DNA of 64,000 nt from Physcomitrium patens (lineage: Eukaryota; Streptophyta; Bryopsida; Funariales; Funariaceae), in contig NC_037274.1 in the NCBI RefSeq assembly GCF_000002425.4, positions 14,423,517 to 14,487,516 on the forward strand. Reading direction: 5' to 3'. Every line of letters starts with the position of its first letter. Within the stretch, counting starts at the first letter, position 1. The position numbers were made by a program, and so were the translations under genes. Positions 47,439 to 59,986 of this stretch are shown in pieces. A model generated the notes under the pieces. It was not told where the DNA came from and searched no databases. It saw only the letters and a program-made list of their open reading frames with translations.

Positions 47439-48687
47439 TGTCGTATTGTAATTGCTTATAGTATGTAAAAATTAGTTAGGACATATAATATGTTCATAAT
47501 TCTTGATGTATGTTAGAATAGTTAATAGATTAATTTAAAGAGAATGGATATAAAAAAAACTTTATTTTTAATTTTATCTATTTTTATTATAGCATTTAAA
47601 AACAAATTATAAGACCTAAATGTTTAGTATGAAGCTTTGAGAGGAGATTAGAGCCTAAAGAAGAATATCTTAACTAGTATGAGGCTTATTGGGAGGGATG
47701 AAAGTAAGATATGGATGGATGAATGCCAAGAATAGAAATCTTCATTCCTATTGGTCGAAGGCCATGCCCAATGGACTTCAAGGAGGCTGCCTAAGGCCTT
47801 ATTAGGGATTAGGGTTTTTCTTTTGAGGGCATTTGGAAATTGAAAGCCAGATTTGTGAGTTTTAGGATTTGGGATACAATTTTTGTGCAAAAATTAGACG
47901 ATTTGGAGTTAGGATGAAGAAGTTATAGACGTTTGAAGTTAAGGCGTTAATTTAAGATATACTATTTCTCTTTTGTAAATACAAGAATTTTTATGGCATT
48001 TTTTGAAGATCGGAAGGTGCGGTTAGAATGGCAATTTCAAGGCCTACATCTTTTATAAAAGAATTATTACTTTTGGAATTCATATAAAGGAGATATAAGG
48101 AGTTGAAGGCGATGCTTCCAAATCAAAGGCAATAAGTGAGCGGTTTTGTTCATAGTAATGATTAGGGCCATATCTTGAGTTTTTGGAAGAATTTTTAGCT
48201 CAAATCTTTTGGAGAAGGTATTTAAATGTGTTAAAAAACTATAAATATAAATTTTGTGGTATTTAAATTTTTAATTAGTGAGATATGAAGGAAATTGCAC
48301 ACGGGTAGATAAAAACTAGGATTTGAAGCTACTATTAGGATTTTCAAGATATCTCAAGATCTGCAACAAATTTGCAGTTGAAATTTGTTGTAAAAGTTGA
48401 TAAAAATTCATTAGTACTTCATGTAAAATTTGAGTATGTTTGGATGGTCGGATCAGGAGTTATGAAGTATTCAAGTTTGGAAATTTTTCTACATAAGGAT
48501 ATACAAGGATTTAGAAGATTTTATCATATTTTGGAGGTTGTTGGTTACTTGAGGCTTATGTATTTGGTTTAATTGCTCCAAAAAGAAAATTTTACATATA
48601 AATTTAGGGCTTTTCTTATTTTGATGGTTGATTGAGCAATTAGTGATAGCCAGGAGTCTAGTGCTTTCTTGAGGCAAACTCTCTTAA
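47439..48687 (+). repeat. Solo LTR of the TGTC...GACA family, in Sus-1 3' LTR
   Basis: It starts TGTCGTATTGTAATTGC and follows the 7,447-8,709 copy throughout (ATTGGTCGAAGGCCATGCCC, TGGTCGGATCAGGAGTTATG). It continues to GAGGCAAACTCTCTT, where similarity stops short of the usual GACA end. The right boundary is therefore approximate. Confidence 0.75.
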
Positions 48688-50689
48688 AAAAAATCAATAT
48701 TATGATAATATAATTTATATCTACTCAAAGTTATTTTATGCCTTCATTGATTTAATTGTATTTTTAAAATAATAAGATGTAAAATCTACATATTTTAAAA
48801 ATCTTTAGTCAAACTTTGACATACAACTTTAAAGTAAAATATTACCCTTTTGCATTTAATGTGGTCATGCATCTAAGGTAGAAAAAATCGTTTGTTGGAG
48901 ATTTTATAAATTATTCCTTATAATGAATCTAAGTTTTTTTGAAGATATGCAATAGTTTTATTAATAAGAACAAAAGAAAGTTGATATATAAATTCATCTA
49001 TTTCATTTCAAACTTCTCTTTTAAAGAAGAATTCATCACCTTGATCTATTTGGTAAAAAAATTGAATGAACTATATTTTACTTAAGATGGAAAATATTTC
49101 TTAGCCAATGTATTTTTTTGAATGTATCAAGTATAAAGAAATATCATGGATGTAAAAAAATTATCTTCAAGGCCATTTACTAGTATAAAGTTTATGCCAC
49201 CACCAATAGTAAAGGATCAAAGTTTTTTATATAATTAAATAAGTTCTATCTAAACCCAACAAAAGAAGTATTGGATTTTTTCTTAAAAAAATATAACCAC
49301 ATTTATGAAAAATATATTGAAACTTGTGATATCCAATACATATAATATGGATATTCTAAATCTATTTATTTTTTATAAGTAATCCATAACTATATTGTAC
49401 AAATATCTTTTTGTAAGTTATATACATCTAAGATGGACAATAAATAGAGAACTAACTTTATTTGTTCCATTGCATTTATATATGTATTAGTGTATAGTGC
49501 TAGAGAGATTCTTCATTAGCCAAATAATAATGAAGATCAATGTCACAAAAATATTGGTACTTATTATAAATAATGCACGCAGCTATATAGTTTGTAAGAT
49601 TTTTGTGGTACAATGCAATAACAATATTCTTTAGACCTACCTTTGCAGCAAGCATTTGAGTAATTTATGTCTTTTTTGTAAGTTGAAGGCAACAAATAAT
49701 GAAATGTCTTCCAAGCAATGCAAAAAGACTATGAATATAACTTCTAGTTTAAATTAATAAGTACCAATATTTATAAATATGTAAACAACATGCATATAAT
49801 TCAAATAAGCAACTTATTAACTACATAGTTGTCATGCAGTGACAAAATAAGTTAGTATTTTATTCATTGTAAGTACAAAATCTTTCATATTTAAAGACAA
49901 TCTGGTCCTTATCAAAGTGACGTCTATATATATCATAATCTTTGGCATAAAAAAATATATTTAAGCTTCTCTTCATATCTTTAAATATATCAAATGATTC
50001 TTCTAGTATAGAGTCTATTTTTAATATATTAAAAATTTTAAAATAGAATAATTTTAAAATTGCTAGTACTCATGTGTACACCATATGGCTAACTTTTACA
50101 TATACACCATATGGCTAAGATTCCAACCTACCATGAAATAAGACTAAATTATCTCTAAGATCTGAAATCTTTCCAATCCATAGCAATATAAATCCTATCA
50201 CAATATAAAATATTGTAGATTAGAACAAAATTGAATAAAAATAAATAACATAGAATATAAAATATATAACAAAGCAAAAGAAAATAGAATAATATTGAAC
50301 AAAAAAGTACAAAATCAAATTTTATTAGGAGAAAGAAACCAAAGCCATATGTAATTGGATATCCAAATGGCCCTAGCTAGTCATATTAAAACTTTGTCCA
50401 ATCATCTTGGAACTTTTTAAAATATTTTTAATCATAGGTTCTACGTAGATAATTGTCCTAAGCTCTTTTTAAAATATTCCATGGTAGATTCCATATAAAC
50501 CATTAATGTAGTCCTAATTCTAGAAACTTCTAGAAACTTTTCAAACGTGGCTCCAACTACCTATCTTTATGTGTTAATAATACAAATATCTTATCCATAT
50601 TCCATTTCAATTAATTTTCTTCTACTAATGTAAAGCGTCCTTATTTTGCTTGCAATGGTATCTCCAAATTATTTCTTAACAATAAGTGA
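48688..50689. other. AT-rich DNA, no gene recognised
   Basis: No open frame or domain that I can support. A duplicated unit (TACACCATATGGCTAA at about 50,087 and 50,107) is present. It lies downstream of the Chr-1 chromodomain on the minus strand, so part of it may be the Chr-1 3' untranslated region or LTR. I cannot find a matching LTR partner. Confidence 0.4.
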
Positions 50690-51055
50690 GGTTTTATGTA
50701 TGTTTTTATATTGTATCATGGATGGAATAACCTTTCCAAAGGAATTTGTATTAAAATTGTGGATGTCCATTGCCTCGACAAAAATAGTGATGTTTCAAAA
50801 TGATATCCACTTCATACTTTTATTGGTCATTAATCACAACCGATGGTGCTGGTGGTATTTGGTATTGATTCAAAAAGCACCTTCACTTGATAAAAAAATT
50901 CTTTGAATTAAAAAATATGGAAGTCCAGATGGATTTGAATATGTAGCAAAAGTTCAAGGTAGTATGCAACATCAGAAATCACTACAGAAATGCAAAAAGA
51001 TCTAAGCCAATAAAGTGCCAACTTACAAATTTGAATTGATGTAGTAAGTAGAAAG
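50690..51055 (-). pseudogene. Chr-1 integrase C-terminus and chromodomain
   Basis: On the minus strand a chromodomain can be read at about 50,697-50,820: KYEVDIILKHHYF, then FLWKGYSIHD, the usual aromatic and KGY landmarks. Upstream, at 50,880-51,050, are integrase C-terminal remnants. The + strand open frame at 50,646-50,906 is its antisense shadow. Broken. Confidence 0.6.
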
Positions 51056-51601
51056 TATCATGGATATATACATTTATCTCAATACTTATATGATTAGGTA
51101 GAAATAGATAAATGTAGATTAATTTCATAAATTCTTCTAAAGAAACTTCTTAAAAGCTTCATAGATATGGTTTTGACTTTAGTTGTATTTGTAGATTAGA
51201 AACTTGGACAACAAGTTAACCAAGTGTTGGTAGCTTATAGAACAAGTTAATTCTATGTAATAGTTTCTAGAACAAGCTAACTATGTATTACATACATAGA
51301 TAACTTGCCTTACAAATTAAGATATATGGCTAGCAAAGTCAACACATGTTGGAGGTCATATAGAATATCGCCACTTAGCTTCTAATTAGAGATTATATAT
51401 AGAGGCAAGACTAAAGCCTTCTCCACTCTTCTCAATGCCTTTCTAGTCCTTAGTTTTATTTCAAGACTTTCTACTCTTCTTGTTTTTGGCAATAGCTATT
51501 CTAGTTTAATAATGTATCACCTTTGAGTGACTTTTTAGTTTTTTTTAGAAATACAAGAGTGTATTGAAGATTTTCTTTTTTTGAGATTCAAATCTTTGAC
51601 A
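51056..51601 (+). repeat. Sus-2 5' LTR
   Basis: 546 bases, matches 59,436-59,986. TATATATA (51,394-51,401) stands 31 bases before ACTCTTCTCAAT (51,425-51,436). The LTR is followed by GTTTGACAAGAGT (51,602-51,614), which is largely complementary to that start. Confidence 0.85.
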
Positions 51602-51818
51602 GTTTGACAAGAGTGCTAATCTATTATTTCTGTCTTGTTTTAGAAGTGAGTGGATTATTCCACTTCCATTGTTGTATTTTAAAGGTTGTAGACTATTTAT
51701 TTTTAAACAAAAAAATCTTATTTTCTAACATTAATTTTTTTCTTAAAGAAAGTGGATTATCCTTCTTTGTGGAAATTTTTATTAGAGATTACAAATTACC
51801 CTTTTCTAATTTAACTTT

Positions 51819-52500
51819 TTGAATTTCTTTGAGTTATCTGTAGAAGGAAAGATTATAGATGCTACTCTCATCAGAAATAAGAATAGATTTGCAACTATTG
51901 CAGATCTTCATGAATTTTTCAATACTTTAAGAGTAGAAATTTCACATATTTCTAATGTAAATCATGGAGATACTATGCCTATGTCTATAGAAGAAGTTCA
52001 AAGTCTGCGGCAAAAAATTGTATAGTTGAAGGAAGCAAGTAGATCGACCTCACAACCAAATCCAAGGAATTTTGCTTCTACAAGTATGACAAAGACAAGG
52101 ATTAGTATACTTGAGAAGTTTGATGGAACAAGATCAAAATTTTGAGGATTTTTACAACAAGTCAAGCTCTATCTAAGGTTGCATCTTTTCCAATATTTCA
52201 ATGGATTTACTCAAGTCGGATTCATAGGCACATTTCTATTAAGAAGTGACCTCTCTTAGTTTCCATCTTTAATGAAAAAAGATTCAAGGCTCTTTTATGA
52301 TTTGAATTAATTCTTAGAAGTTTTTATGGCCACATTTGGAGAAAGTAATTAAGAAAGAATAGCAAAGACCAAACTCTTATCTTTATGGCAAAGATCATGG
52401 TCAGCCATCATATATGCAACTGAATTCCAAATCCTTGCTTGTAACATAGACTAGAATGGCAAAGCCCTTATCAATCAATTTCAATATGAATTGAAGGATA
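51819..52500 (+). pseudogene. Sus-2 gag region (first part)
   Basis: It matches Sus-1 gag, with LEKFDGTRSKF and a following capsid-like stretch. It is split by the Athila-type solo LTR and then by the 2.2-kb insert. Short gag pieces follow at 53,265-53,461 and 55,710-55,880, the latter with the knuckle. Broken. Confidence 0.75.
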
Positions 52501-52505
52501 ATATC

Positions 52506-53259
52506 TAAGATTGTCATTTTACTTATTTTATAATTTCTTCCAGAATAAACCTGTATAAGAAAATTCGAACACAGGAAAAAATTAAGTACATGAGTTTTAC
52601 TTGTTAGGGTCACACAATTAACCATATTTCAAACCATTAAAATACTAAAAAATATTATAATGCTTTCTTGTAATAACAATACTCCTTTATCAATTGATAA
52701 CAAGAGTGTGCAACCCTGCACTCTCAAAATACCGCTCAAAACACAATAATTTCCATCCAACACCAAGAATAACAGACTTCACTCCAACAATCTGAATTCA
52801 CATAATTTCTATAATCACAGACTTCCTCTGTCGAAATACACACAGCTCTCAATAAACAACAGTCATAATCTTCCAATAACTCCTCATATAATTCAATCAC
52901 TCAATACTCCAATTACATAATTAATAACTCATAAATCAATCTTTGATTTATTCTATAGACTCACTTCTCAGTATTCAAAAACTATCCATTATTCTTTAAC
53001 AACAAAGAAAACAAAGAAACAAAGAGACAAAGATGTAGCACCAAGCTTACCTCAGCTTATGACTATCACAGTCTGGCCTTCCAACAATCTTCTACAACTC
53101 CTATATAATTGCTCTTGATTTCCAGATTCTAACAGTAATCCCATAATTAATCACTTTTAATAACTAAATCAATCATCAGTCTTCCTGAACTAACTATTCT
53201 ATAGACTATTAGTCTATTTTACCAATATCTTACAGAAACGAACTAATATCTATTCTACA
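52506..53259 (-). repeat. Solo LTR of the Athila-like family, in Sus-2 gag
   Basis: 754 bases aligning along its whole length with the Ath-1 LTRs (for example AGTTTTACTTGTTAGGGTCACACAA, ending CTATTCTACA). Flanked by perfect ATATC duplications (52,501-52,505; 53,260-53,264). Sus-1 keeps the uninterrupted gag sequence at about 45,050. Confidence 0.93.
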
Positions 53260-53466
53260 ATATCAAAGACTTCTTACTAATAGTACTAAAAGTAGAATCT
53301 TTGAAGCAATTTATTGCTCAAGCCATTGCATGTGACAATCGATTATATAAAAGATGTAAAAACAAAGATTTGGCTGAAGAAGAACAAATCAAATAGTAAA
53401 AATAGCTCTTAAATTTTTAAAATTATATTCATCAAGACCTAAATCAATACAAATTGATATGATATG

Positions 53467-55704
53467 TGTGAACTCCAGATTATGTTCCAAGATTAAATTT
53501 TATATTTTTTCTTGTATTTTGTAGTAATTGAACAAGTTACATCATGATTTATACAAGTAAAATCTAATTTTATGGAATTTTGACGGTTAGAACCTTTGAT
53601 AGTATAAATCTTAACCTAATTCTTTAAATTGGATTAATTAGGACCAAAATCATAGACTTTAAAAAATTAGAATAATAAGTTAATTAGTTTTAGTAATTTA
53701 CAAATTATATTCATTGCTATAAGAATTGATTGAGAGCCTATGAATTCACTTACAATCATCTCATATGATTTAGAGTGAATTAAAATCATAAGCTTCTAAA
53801 AAGGATTCTAGAGAAAATTAGCAAATGCAATTTGAAGTTTTTCTCCTAATTCAACAAATTCAAGCAACAAAGTGGCTTTTCTAATTAATGGAAGCCTTCC
53901 AAATGCAATGGCGGCATTGGATTTGCCTCATGGAGTGAAGAAAACAAGATCAGTACCTCTCCACCAAATTACAAGTGGAGCCATAAAGATGTCATTTTTG
54001 AAGAAATTTTCAATAATTGCTAAAACTCTTGGAGGTAAAAAGTTCATAAAAATTGCATATGAATGTGGATTGGGATAGATGAGTAGTCAATCTCAGCATA
54101 AAAAGATGTTTTAAACACAATAGTGAAGTTAGATTTACAAAAAAAATGTTTTTTTGACCACTTATAAGAGCCATCAGTCTTAGTGACGGGATTAGCTCTT
54201 GAATGAATGAAGGCCATAGATCTACATTAGGAATCTTAGAGATCAAGGGTGGAGATGTGGCCACCCTCCCACAAGCCACCACTCAATAGTATAAGAGTGG
54301 CTTGGTTTTCCAAGCCCTCTCTTTCTCTTTTTTGATGAAGGACAAAGCCATGCCAAAACTTGGCCTAAAATCCTAATTCTAATTTCATTTTGGATCCTAA
54401 TGCTCATTGTGCACCTTGTGAATGTGTGAACATTGATTTTGTGTTGTGGGTGGTGCTTATTGTGGTTTAGAAGGCACTCCCTTAGAATTAGTGGTTTCCA
54501 AATACTTTCATAGTTAAATGAGTTTGAAGGGCCTCGGATTTTTCCCAATGAGTTTCTGGTCCTTTTAATTTTTTTACTGAATTTTTTTGAGCACATATCT
54601 CATACTGTCAGCTTTCCAACGAGCTTAGGCTTGCTCAATTTGGAGCTAAAACAAATGTTTTGAGAATTTTTGAGTGCGAGGGGATCGGCTGCCTTGGCAG
54701 TTTGGATCACCAGTCTTTGAAAAGACATTTCTCAGTGATTTTTGCTTAAAACATTCTGAAATTTTAAGAATAAGGGCACATACAAGTTTAGCTTCCAATA
54801 GCACAAATTGGATTACGTTTGAAGCAGATCCGAATTTTTGGTGCATTTTGGAGTGAAGGGTGGTAAGCTGCAATGGTGGTCTCGGTTATTCAACTTTGAA
54901 GGAGCATTGCGCATGCCTCAGGTATTGGATTGCCACACAGTTTCTTGGAGCAGGAGCATCTTCAAGTTAGGTTTCCAACCAAGCAAAATCCATCAGAATT
55001 GAAGCTGATACAAATGGTTGGCAAAATTTGGAGTAGAAAGGAGTTGCTGCCCTAAATTCTTGGTTGTTATCAAGGTGCCTTCTCTTCATCCCTCTTAGTT
55101 TTTATTTTCTCTTTTATTTTTACAGTAACTCGTTACTTCCATATGTAAACTTTGAACTTTAACTTTTACTTATTACTTTTAACTTTTATTTTTTACTTTT
55201 TACTTTTTACTCAATCAATAACTTTATTTTTTATTTTTTATTTGTTAAAACTTGAACTTTTAATTTTTACTTAAGTTTTTACTTTTACTATGGATTAATA
55301 ATAATGAATTAATTCATTACTCTTACCACCAATTATTTAAGAAGTAATAATTCATATATTAATAATAATAATAATAAAATAAAATAAAATAAAATAAAAA
55401 ATAAAAAATAAAATAAAAAATAAAATAAAAAACCTAATAAAAAAATTTTAAAAAAAAATTAAAACTAAATTATATAATTAGAATTAAAAGAAGAAATTTT
55501 TTTGCATAAAGTTTAATGAGTGAATTATCATTTTAAATGTGAATAATGATTGGAAGATTTTATTAATAATTTGGTATTTTAACAATAATAACTAATGATT
55601 GGATTAAAATTAAATAATGGCCTTATTTTTAAATTCACCTAATCAAGTCACTTTTTATGAATTAAAACAAACTTCCAACTAGTGGAGGTTTATTTGAGTT
55701 CACA
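53467..55704. mobile_element. 2.2-kb insert with inverted ends, probable solo LTR, in Sus-2 gag
   Basis: It starts TGTGAACTC and ends GAGTTCACA, a perfect 9-base inverted pair. ATATG lies on both sides (53,462-53,466; 55,705-55,709), and Sus-1 shows the uninterrupted gag text. No convincing coding region. It contains mixed sequence at 53,850-55,080 and a pyrimidine/AT-rich region with an (AAAAT)n tract at 55,365-55,450. The TG...CA ends and 5-bp duplication favour a long solo LTR. A non-autonomous DNA transposon is the alternative. Confidence 0.7.
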
Positions 55705-55877
55705 ATATGTTTTGAATCCCTGACTAAGTAAGAAAAGATTTAACGACATCAAGAAGGTTTATGCTTATATTCTAGAGAAGCTAAATATACTGCTCAACAT
55801 TGTTGAAAGAAACAATACAACTACAAAATGAGAAGCATGGTTGCCAAAGAAGACAATGTATCAAAAAATAAGTTTTT

Positions 55878-56250
55878 TTGGCTACAATTGGAACCGTGCA
55901 GCTAGAATCTTGTATAACTTCTAGTAAAGGTCATATTTTCTCATCATACGCTTCACCTTATTTTACAATAGAAGTTTATTTAGGATCAAAAAATCAAAAA
56001 GTCTTAGCTTTGTTAGATTTTAAAGCCTTAGCCTATTTTATAGATGAAGAATTTGTCAAAAAATAAGAGATATCATTAGTCAAGAAAACTAAGCGTGTAC
56101 ATATAAAAGTCATAGATGGTCATTCACTATCTTCTAAAGATATTACGTATAAGATTGTTTCTTTAGATGTAGCAATTAAGGATCATAATAGTATAGTAAT
56201 AGTTAATGTAATAAAATCTTTATTAAATCCAATTATTTTAAGACTATCTT
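55878..56250 (+). pseudogene. Sus-2 protease region
   Basis: YLGSKNQKVLALLDFKALAY and VSLDVAIKDHNS-type text matches Sus-1 45,449-45,811. Retropepsin-like position between gag and RT. Broken. Confidence 0.65.
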
Positions 56251-56539
56251 GATTAAAAAATATATAACCCTCTAATAAATTGGATTTCTAATAACCTTAA
56301 TTTTTCTGTTACTTTAATCCAAAATCTTGTTAATCAAGTAAAAATACATAAGTCTAGTACATCCAAATCCTTATTAGTAGGTACAAGAGCCTTCATGCAT
56401 GTCGCAAAAAAAAAATTATCTTTTGCCTTATATGCCATGCCCATTTCTAATAGCAAGAAGATGCTAAGTAGAATTCCTAGCTATTATCAAGATTTCTAGT
56501 ATGTTTTTGAATAGAAGAATCCAAATATTCTTTCAGAGC

Positions 56540-57250
56540 ATCATCCTTATCATTGTTCCATTAATCTTCATGAAGGAACTAAACCATCATTTGGAGCAAT
56601 CTATAGCCTATCACAAAATGAGTTGGTTGCATTCAAGGAATACATTGATGAAAATTTAGTTAAGAATTTCATACATCATTTTAAATCTCCAATCAAGGCT
56701 TCTATCTTATTTGTGAAGAGAAAAGATAAATCTCTATAGATGTATATAGAGTACCAAGGACTCAATAAAATCACCATCAAGAATAAATATCTTCTATTTT
56801 TAATTTTAAGATTTCTTGATTAAGTGAATCAAGCAAAGATCTATACAAAAATAGATCTACAAAGAGCATATAATTTGGTATATATTAAAGATGGAGATGA
56901 ATAGAAAAGTGTATTTCAAACCACGTATGGATATTTTGAATATGATGTTATGCCTTTTTGACTCACAAATACACCAGCTACTTTTTAATATCTAATGAAT
57001 GATATTTTTTTGTAAGTTTCTTAATGATTTTGTTATCTATTATTTGGAAGATATCTTAATCTACTCTAAAACTACAAAAGAATATGAAGTTCATGTTCAT
57101 TATGTATTACAAAAACTTAGAGATGCAGGATTATATACAAAGTTAGAAAAGTATATACTCTACATTACTCAAGTTAACTTCTTAGGATATATCATTTCCA
57201 ATAGAGAGCTAATAATGGATCCAAAGAAGGTCCAAACTATCATGGATTAG
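56540..57250 (+). pseudogene. Sus-2 reverse transcriptase region
   Basis: Fingers (AIYSLSQNELVAFKEYIDEN, ASILFVKRKDKSL) are followed by the palm (YTKIDLQRAYNLVYIKDGDE, VIYYLEDILIYSKT near 57,030-57,075) and NFLGYIISNRELIMDPKKVQ (57,177-57,235). The motif wording is that of sushi-type RT. Broken. Confidence 0.85.
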
Positions 57251-57830
57251 AAGATTTTAAAAATAAAAAAAAAAAAATATAATATTTTTTGGGCTTTGCT
57301 AATTACTATCAAAACTTCATCAAGAATCTTTCTCAAGTTGTAGTTGTATTTTCATGTTTGACTTATAAAGACAAATTTGAATAGAGTATAGAAGTCGAAG
57401 TATTATTTGATACTTTAAAAAAGAATTTACTTTGGCACGAATCTTATATCACGTTGACTTTTCAAAGGTATTTTTTATGGAAACAGATGCATTAGATTCT
57501 GTCTTGGATGCAGTATTATTACAAATAGGAGCAGATAATAAACTCCATTTAGTAGCTTTTCAATCTAAAAAAATTTTAGCAGTCAAGATTAATTATGAGA
57601 TCTACAACAAAGAACTCCTTATAATCATGGATTCATTCCAAGAATAGCATCATTATTTAGAAGGTACCTCAAGTCCAATCATTGTATATACAGATCATAA
57701 GAACCTCAAGTATTTCATGTCAACATGTATTTTAAATCATTACTAAGCTCATTGGAGCATATCTTTATCAAAATTTGATTTCAACATCACTTATTGATCC
57801 AAAAAATAATAAGATTTATCAAATGTCCTT
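57251..57830 (+). pseudogene. Sus-2 RNase H region
   Basis: FFMETDALDSVLDAVLLQIG and INYEIYNKELLIIMDSFQE, then HYLEGTSSPIIVYTDHKNLK and SLSKFDFNITY (57,432-57,790). This is the RNase H of Ty3/gypsy RT. Broken. Confidence 0.85.
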
Positions 57831-57938
57831 TCTAGACATTCTTATCTTATACCAAAAGAAAGAAATACATCTTTTGATTAATGAAGAATAATTTTTTTAA
57901 AAGCGGAAAATTTTCATCTTTGAGCTACAAAATCAACA

Positions 57939-58960
57939 TTGACTATTGATTCAATATTTGTCAAGCAAATTCAATTAAGCATGTCCTTTGATCGTCTTGT
58001 TCATGATATCAAGAATCTTTCTTCTAAGTCTCATGATATTTTGAAGTTCAAATTTAAAAATAATCTATTCTATTTCGAAAGATGCCTATATGTTCTAGAA
58101 GAAGAAGTACATTTACGTATTCTTCAAGCACATCACGAATTTTTAGCAGCAGGATATTTTGCATACAATAAGACTTTAGAACTTATATCTATACATTTTT
58201 GGTGGTTTTAAATGTAAAAGGTAGTAAAAGACTTTTTCCAATCTTATGACATTTATTCAAGATTAAAAACTCCTTGTCATCGATCCTATGGACTTTTTCA
58301 GCCATTGCCTATATTTGAACAACTATAACCTTTCATTTCTATGGATTTTATTATAGATCTTCTAAGTTCAAGTTCATATGACTCTATATTCAAAATCATA
58401 GATTGCTTCATCAAAATGGTACATTTTATACCATGTAAAAAATCTATTTCAAGTAATGAAATAAGATTTTCATTGATAATATCTATTGCTATCATGAAAT
58501 ATCAAAGGATATTATATTAGATAAAGAGAATCAATTTATATCAAGATTTTGGAAAATCCTATTCAAGATTCTAAAGGTGGATATAAAGCTCTCTTTGACT
58601 TTTTATCCTCAAATTGATGGGCAATTGAAACAGATGAATTAAGTTTTGGAGGAATATTTGAGGTATACCATCAACTATCATCAAGTTGATTGGATAATTT
58701 TTTTGCTATGGGCAGAGTTTGTATACAATAATTTGATATATTCTTCTATTCAATAAATATCTTTCTTTATCAATTATGGTTATCATCTACAACTTGATAC
58801 TTTTGACTTTTTAAAAGTTAACAATCCTAAGGCAGAAGATTAAGCAAATTATTTGTCAGAGCTGCATGAAACAATGAAAACATAATTAAAAGAAGCTCAA
58901 GGATGACAAAAGTCCAATGCAGATGTCTATTGTAAGAAGCAACCATAATTTAATTTGGGT
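57939..58960 (+). pseudogene. Sus-2 integrase region
   Basis: Zinc-binding part (LRILQAHHEFLAAGYFAYNK, about 58,110-58,165), core (FISMDFIIDLLSSSSYDSIF, KIIDCFIKMVHFIPCKK; about 58,330-58,440) and later blocks to about 58,960. Broken. Confidence 0.8.
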
Positions 58961-59146
58961 AACAAGCTATGGTTACTTTATCGTAATATTAGAACTACTT
59001 GCCTTTATAATAAGTTGGACTATTGTATGCTTGGACCTTTTTCTATTTGTAAAAAAATTAATCATGTTGTTTATTAATTATATCTACTAGAATCTATAAA
59101 GATCTACCTTATATTTCACATATCTTTTCTTTAGCCATATAAGACA

Positions 59147-59344
59147 GTGGATATTTTGGAAAGAAGACTAATGCCACATCCTCCTATAGAAGTAGATAGT
59201 GATCAAGACTTTGAGGTAGAAGAAATCTTAGATTCAAGATTAAAATATCTTGTTCATTGGCATGGATATGATATTCATGAATGTGCATGGGAATCAACAA
59301 AGAATCTTGCAAATACAACCAAGAAAATTGAGACCTTTTATTGA
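59147..59344 (+). pseudogene. Sus-2 chromodomain
   Basis: DFEVEEILDSRLKYLVHWHG, then YDIHECAWESTKNL: the chromodomain pattern with aromatic-cage positions, H-W-x-G-Y and W-E landmarks, at the C-terminus of integrase. In this family the domain is thought to guide integration to marked chromatin. Part of a broken element. Confidence 0.88.
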
Positions 59345-59435
59345 TGACATCCATCAGAATCAAGATGAAGACTTACAAGATCCATGAAAGATGATGATTG
59401 CTCCTCATCAAATTCATTCCTAGAAGAGAGAGTAA

Positions 59436-59986
59436 TATCACAAACATATATATTTATCCCAATACTTATTTATATGATTAAGTAGAAGTAAGTAAATATG
59501 GATTAAATTGGATTAAAGTCTTGTAGATGACCTTCTTAGAAGCTTCATAGATGTGATTTTGACTTTAGATGTGTTTGTAGGTTAAAAACTTAACCAACAA
59601 GTTAACCTCATATTGGTAGCTTGTGGAACAAGTTAATTCCGTGTAATAGCTTATAGAACAAACTAACTATGTAGCACATATATAAAGAACTTGCCTTACA
59701 AGTTAGAACATGTGGCTAGCAAAGTTAAGACATGTTGGAAGTCTTATAAAATATCGCTATGTAGCTCCTAGTTAGAGAGTATATATGGAGGCAACAATGA
59801 AGTCTTCTTCACTCTTCTCAATGTCTTTCTAGTCCTTAGTCTTATTTCAAGTCTTTCTAGTCTTCTTATTTTTGGCAATAGCCATTCTATTTTAATATTA
59901 TATTATATTTGAATGACTTTTTAGTTTTTTTTATAATACAAGAGTATATTGAGGATTTTTTTTCTTTGAGATTTATGTCCTTGATA
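59436..59986 (+). repeat. Sus-2 3' LTR
   Basis: 551 bases, partner of 51,056-51,601, preceded by the purine tract AGAAGAGAGAGTAA. It ends GTCCTTGATA directly before GAAAG. This end point fixes where the LTR stops in the whole family. Confidence 0.85.

Larger units (their letters stand above)
51056..59986 (+). mobile_element. Sus-2: sushi/Tf1-like chromodomain Ty3/gypsy fossil
   Basis: LTRs 51,056-51,601 and 59,436-59,986 are flanked by perfect GAAAG duplications (51,051-51,055; 59,987-59,991). Between them on the + strand lie gag, protease, RT, RNase H, integrase and a C-terminal chromodomain. Two later insertions are present: an Athila-type solo LTR (52,506-53,259) and a 2.2-kb insert (53,467-55,704). 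RT and RNase H resemble sushi elements: IYSLSQNELVAFKEYIDENL; HYLEGTSSPIIVYTDHKNLK. Broken, well over ten breaks. Confidence 0.88.

Noticed and set aside
50646-50906. 86-codon plus-strand open frame.
   Set aside because: Antisense to the Chr-1 chromodomain remnant on the minus strand.
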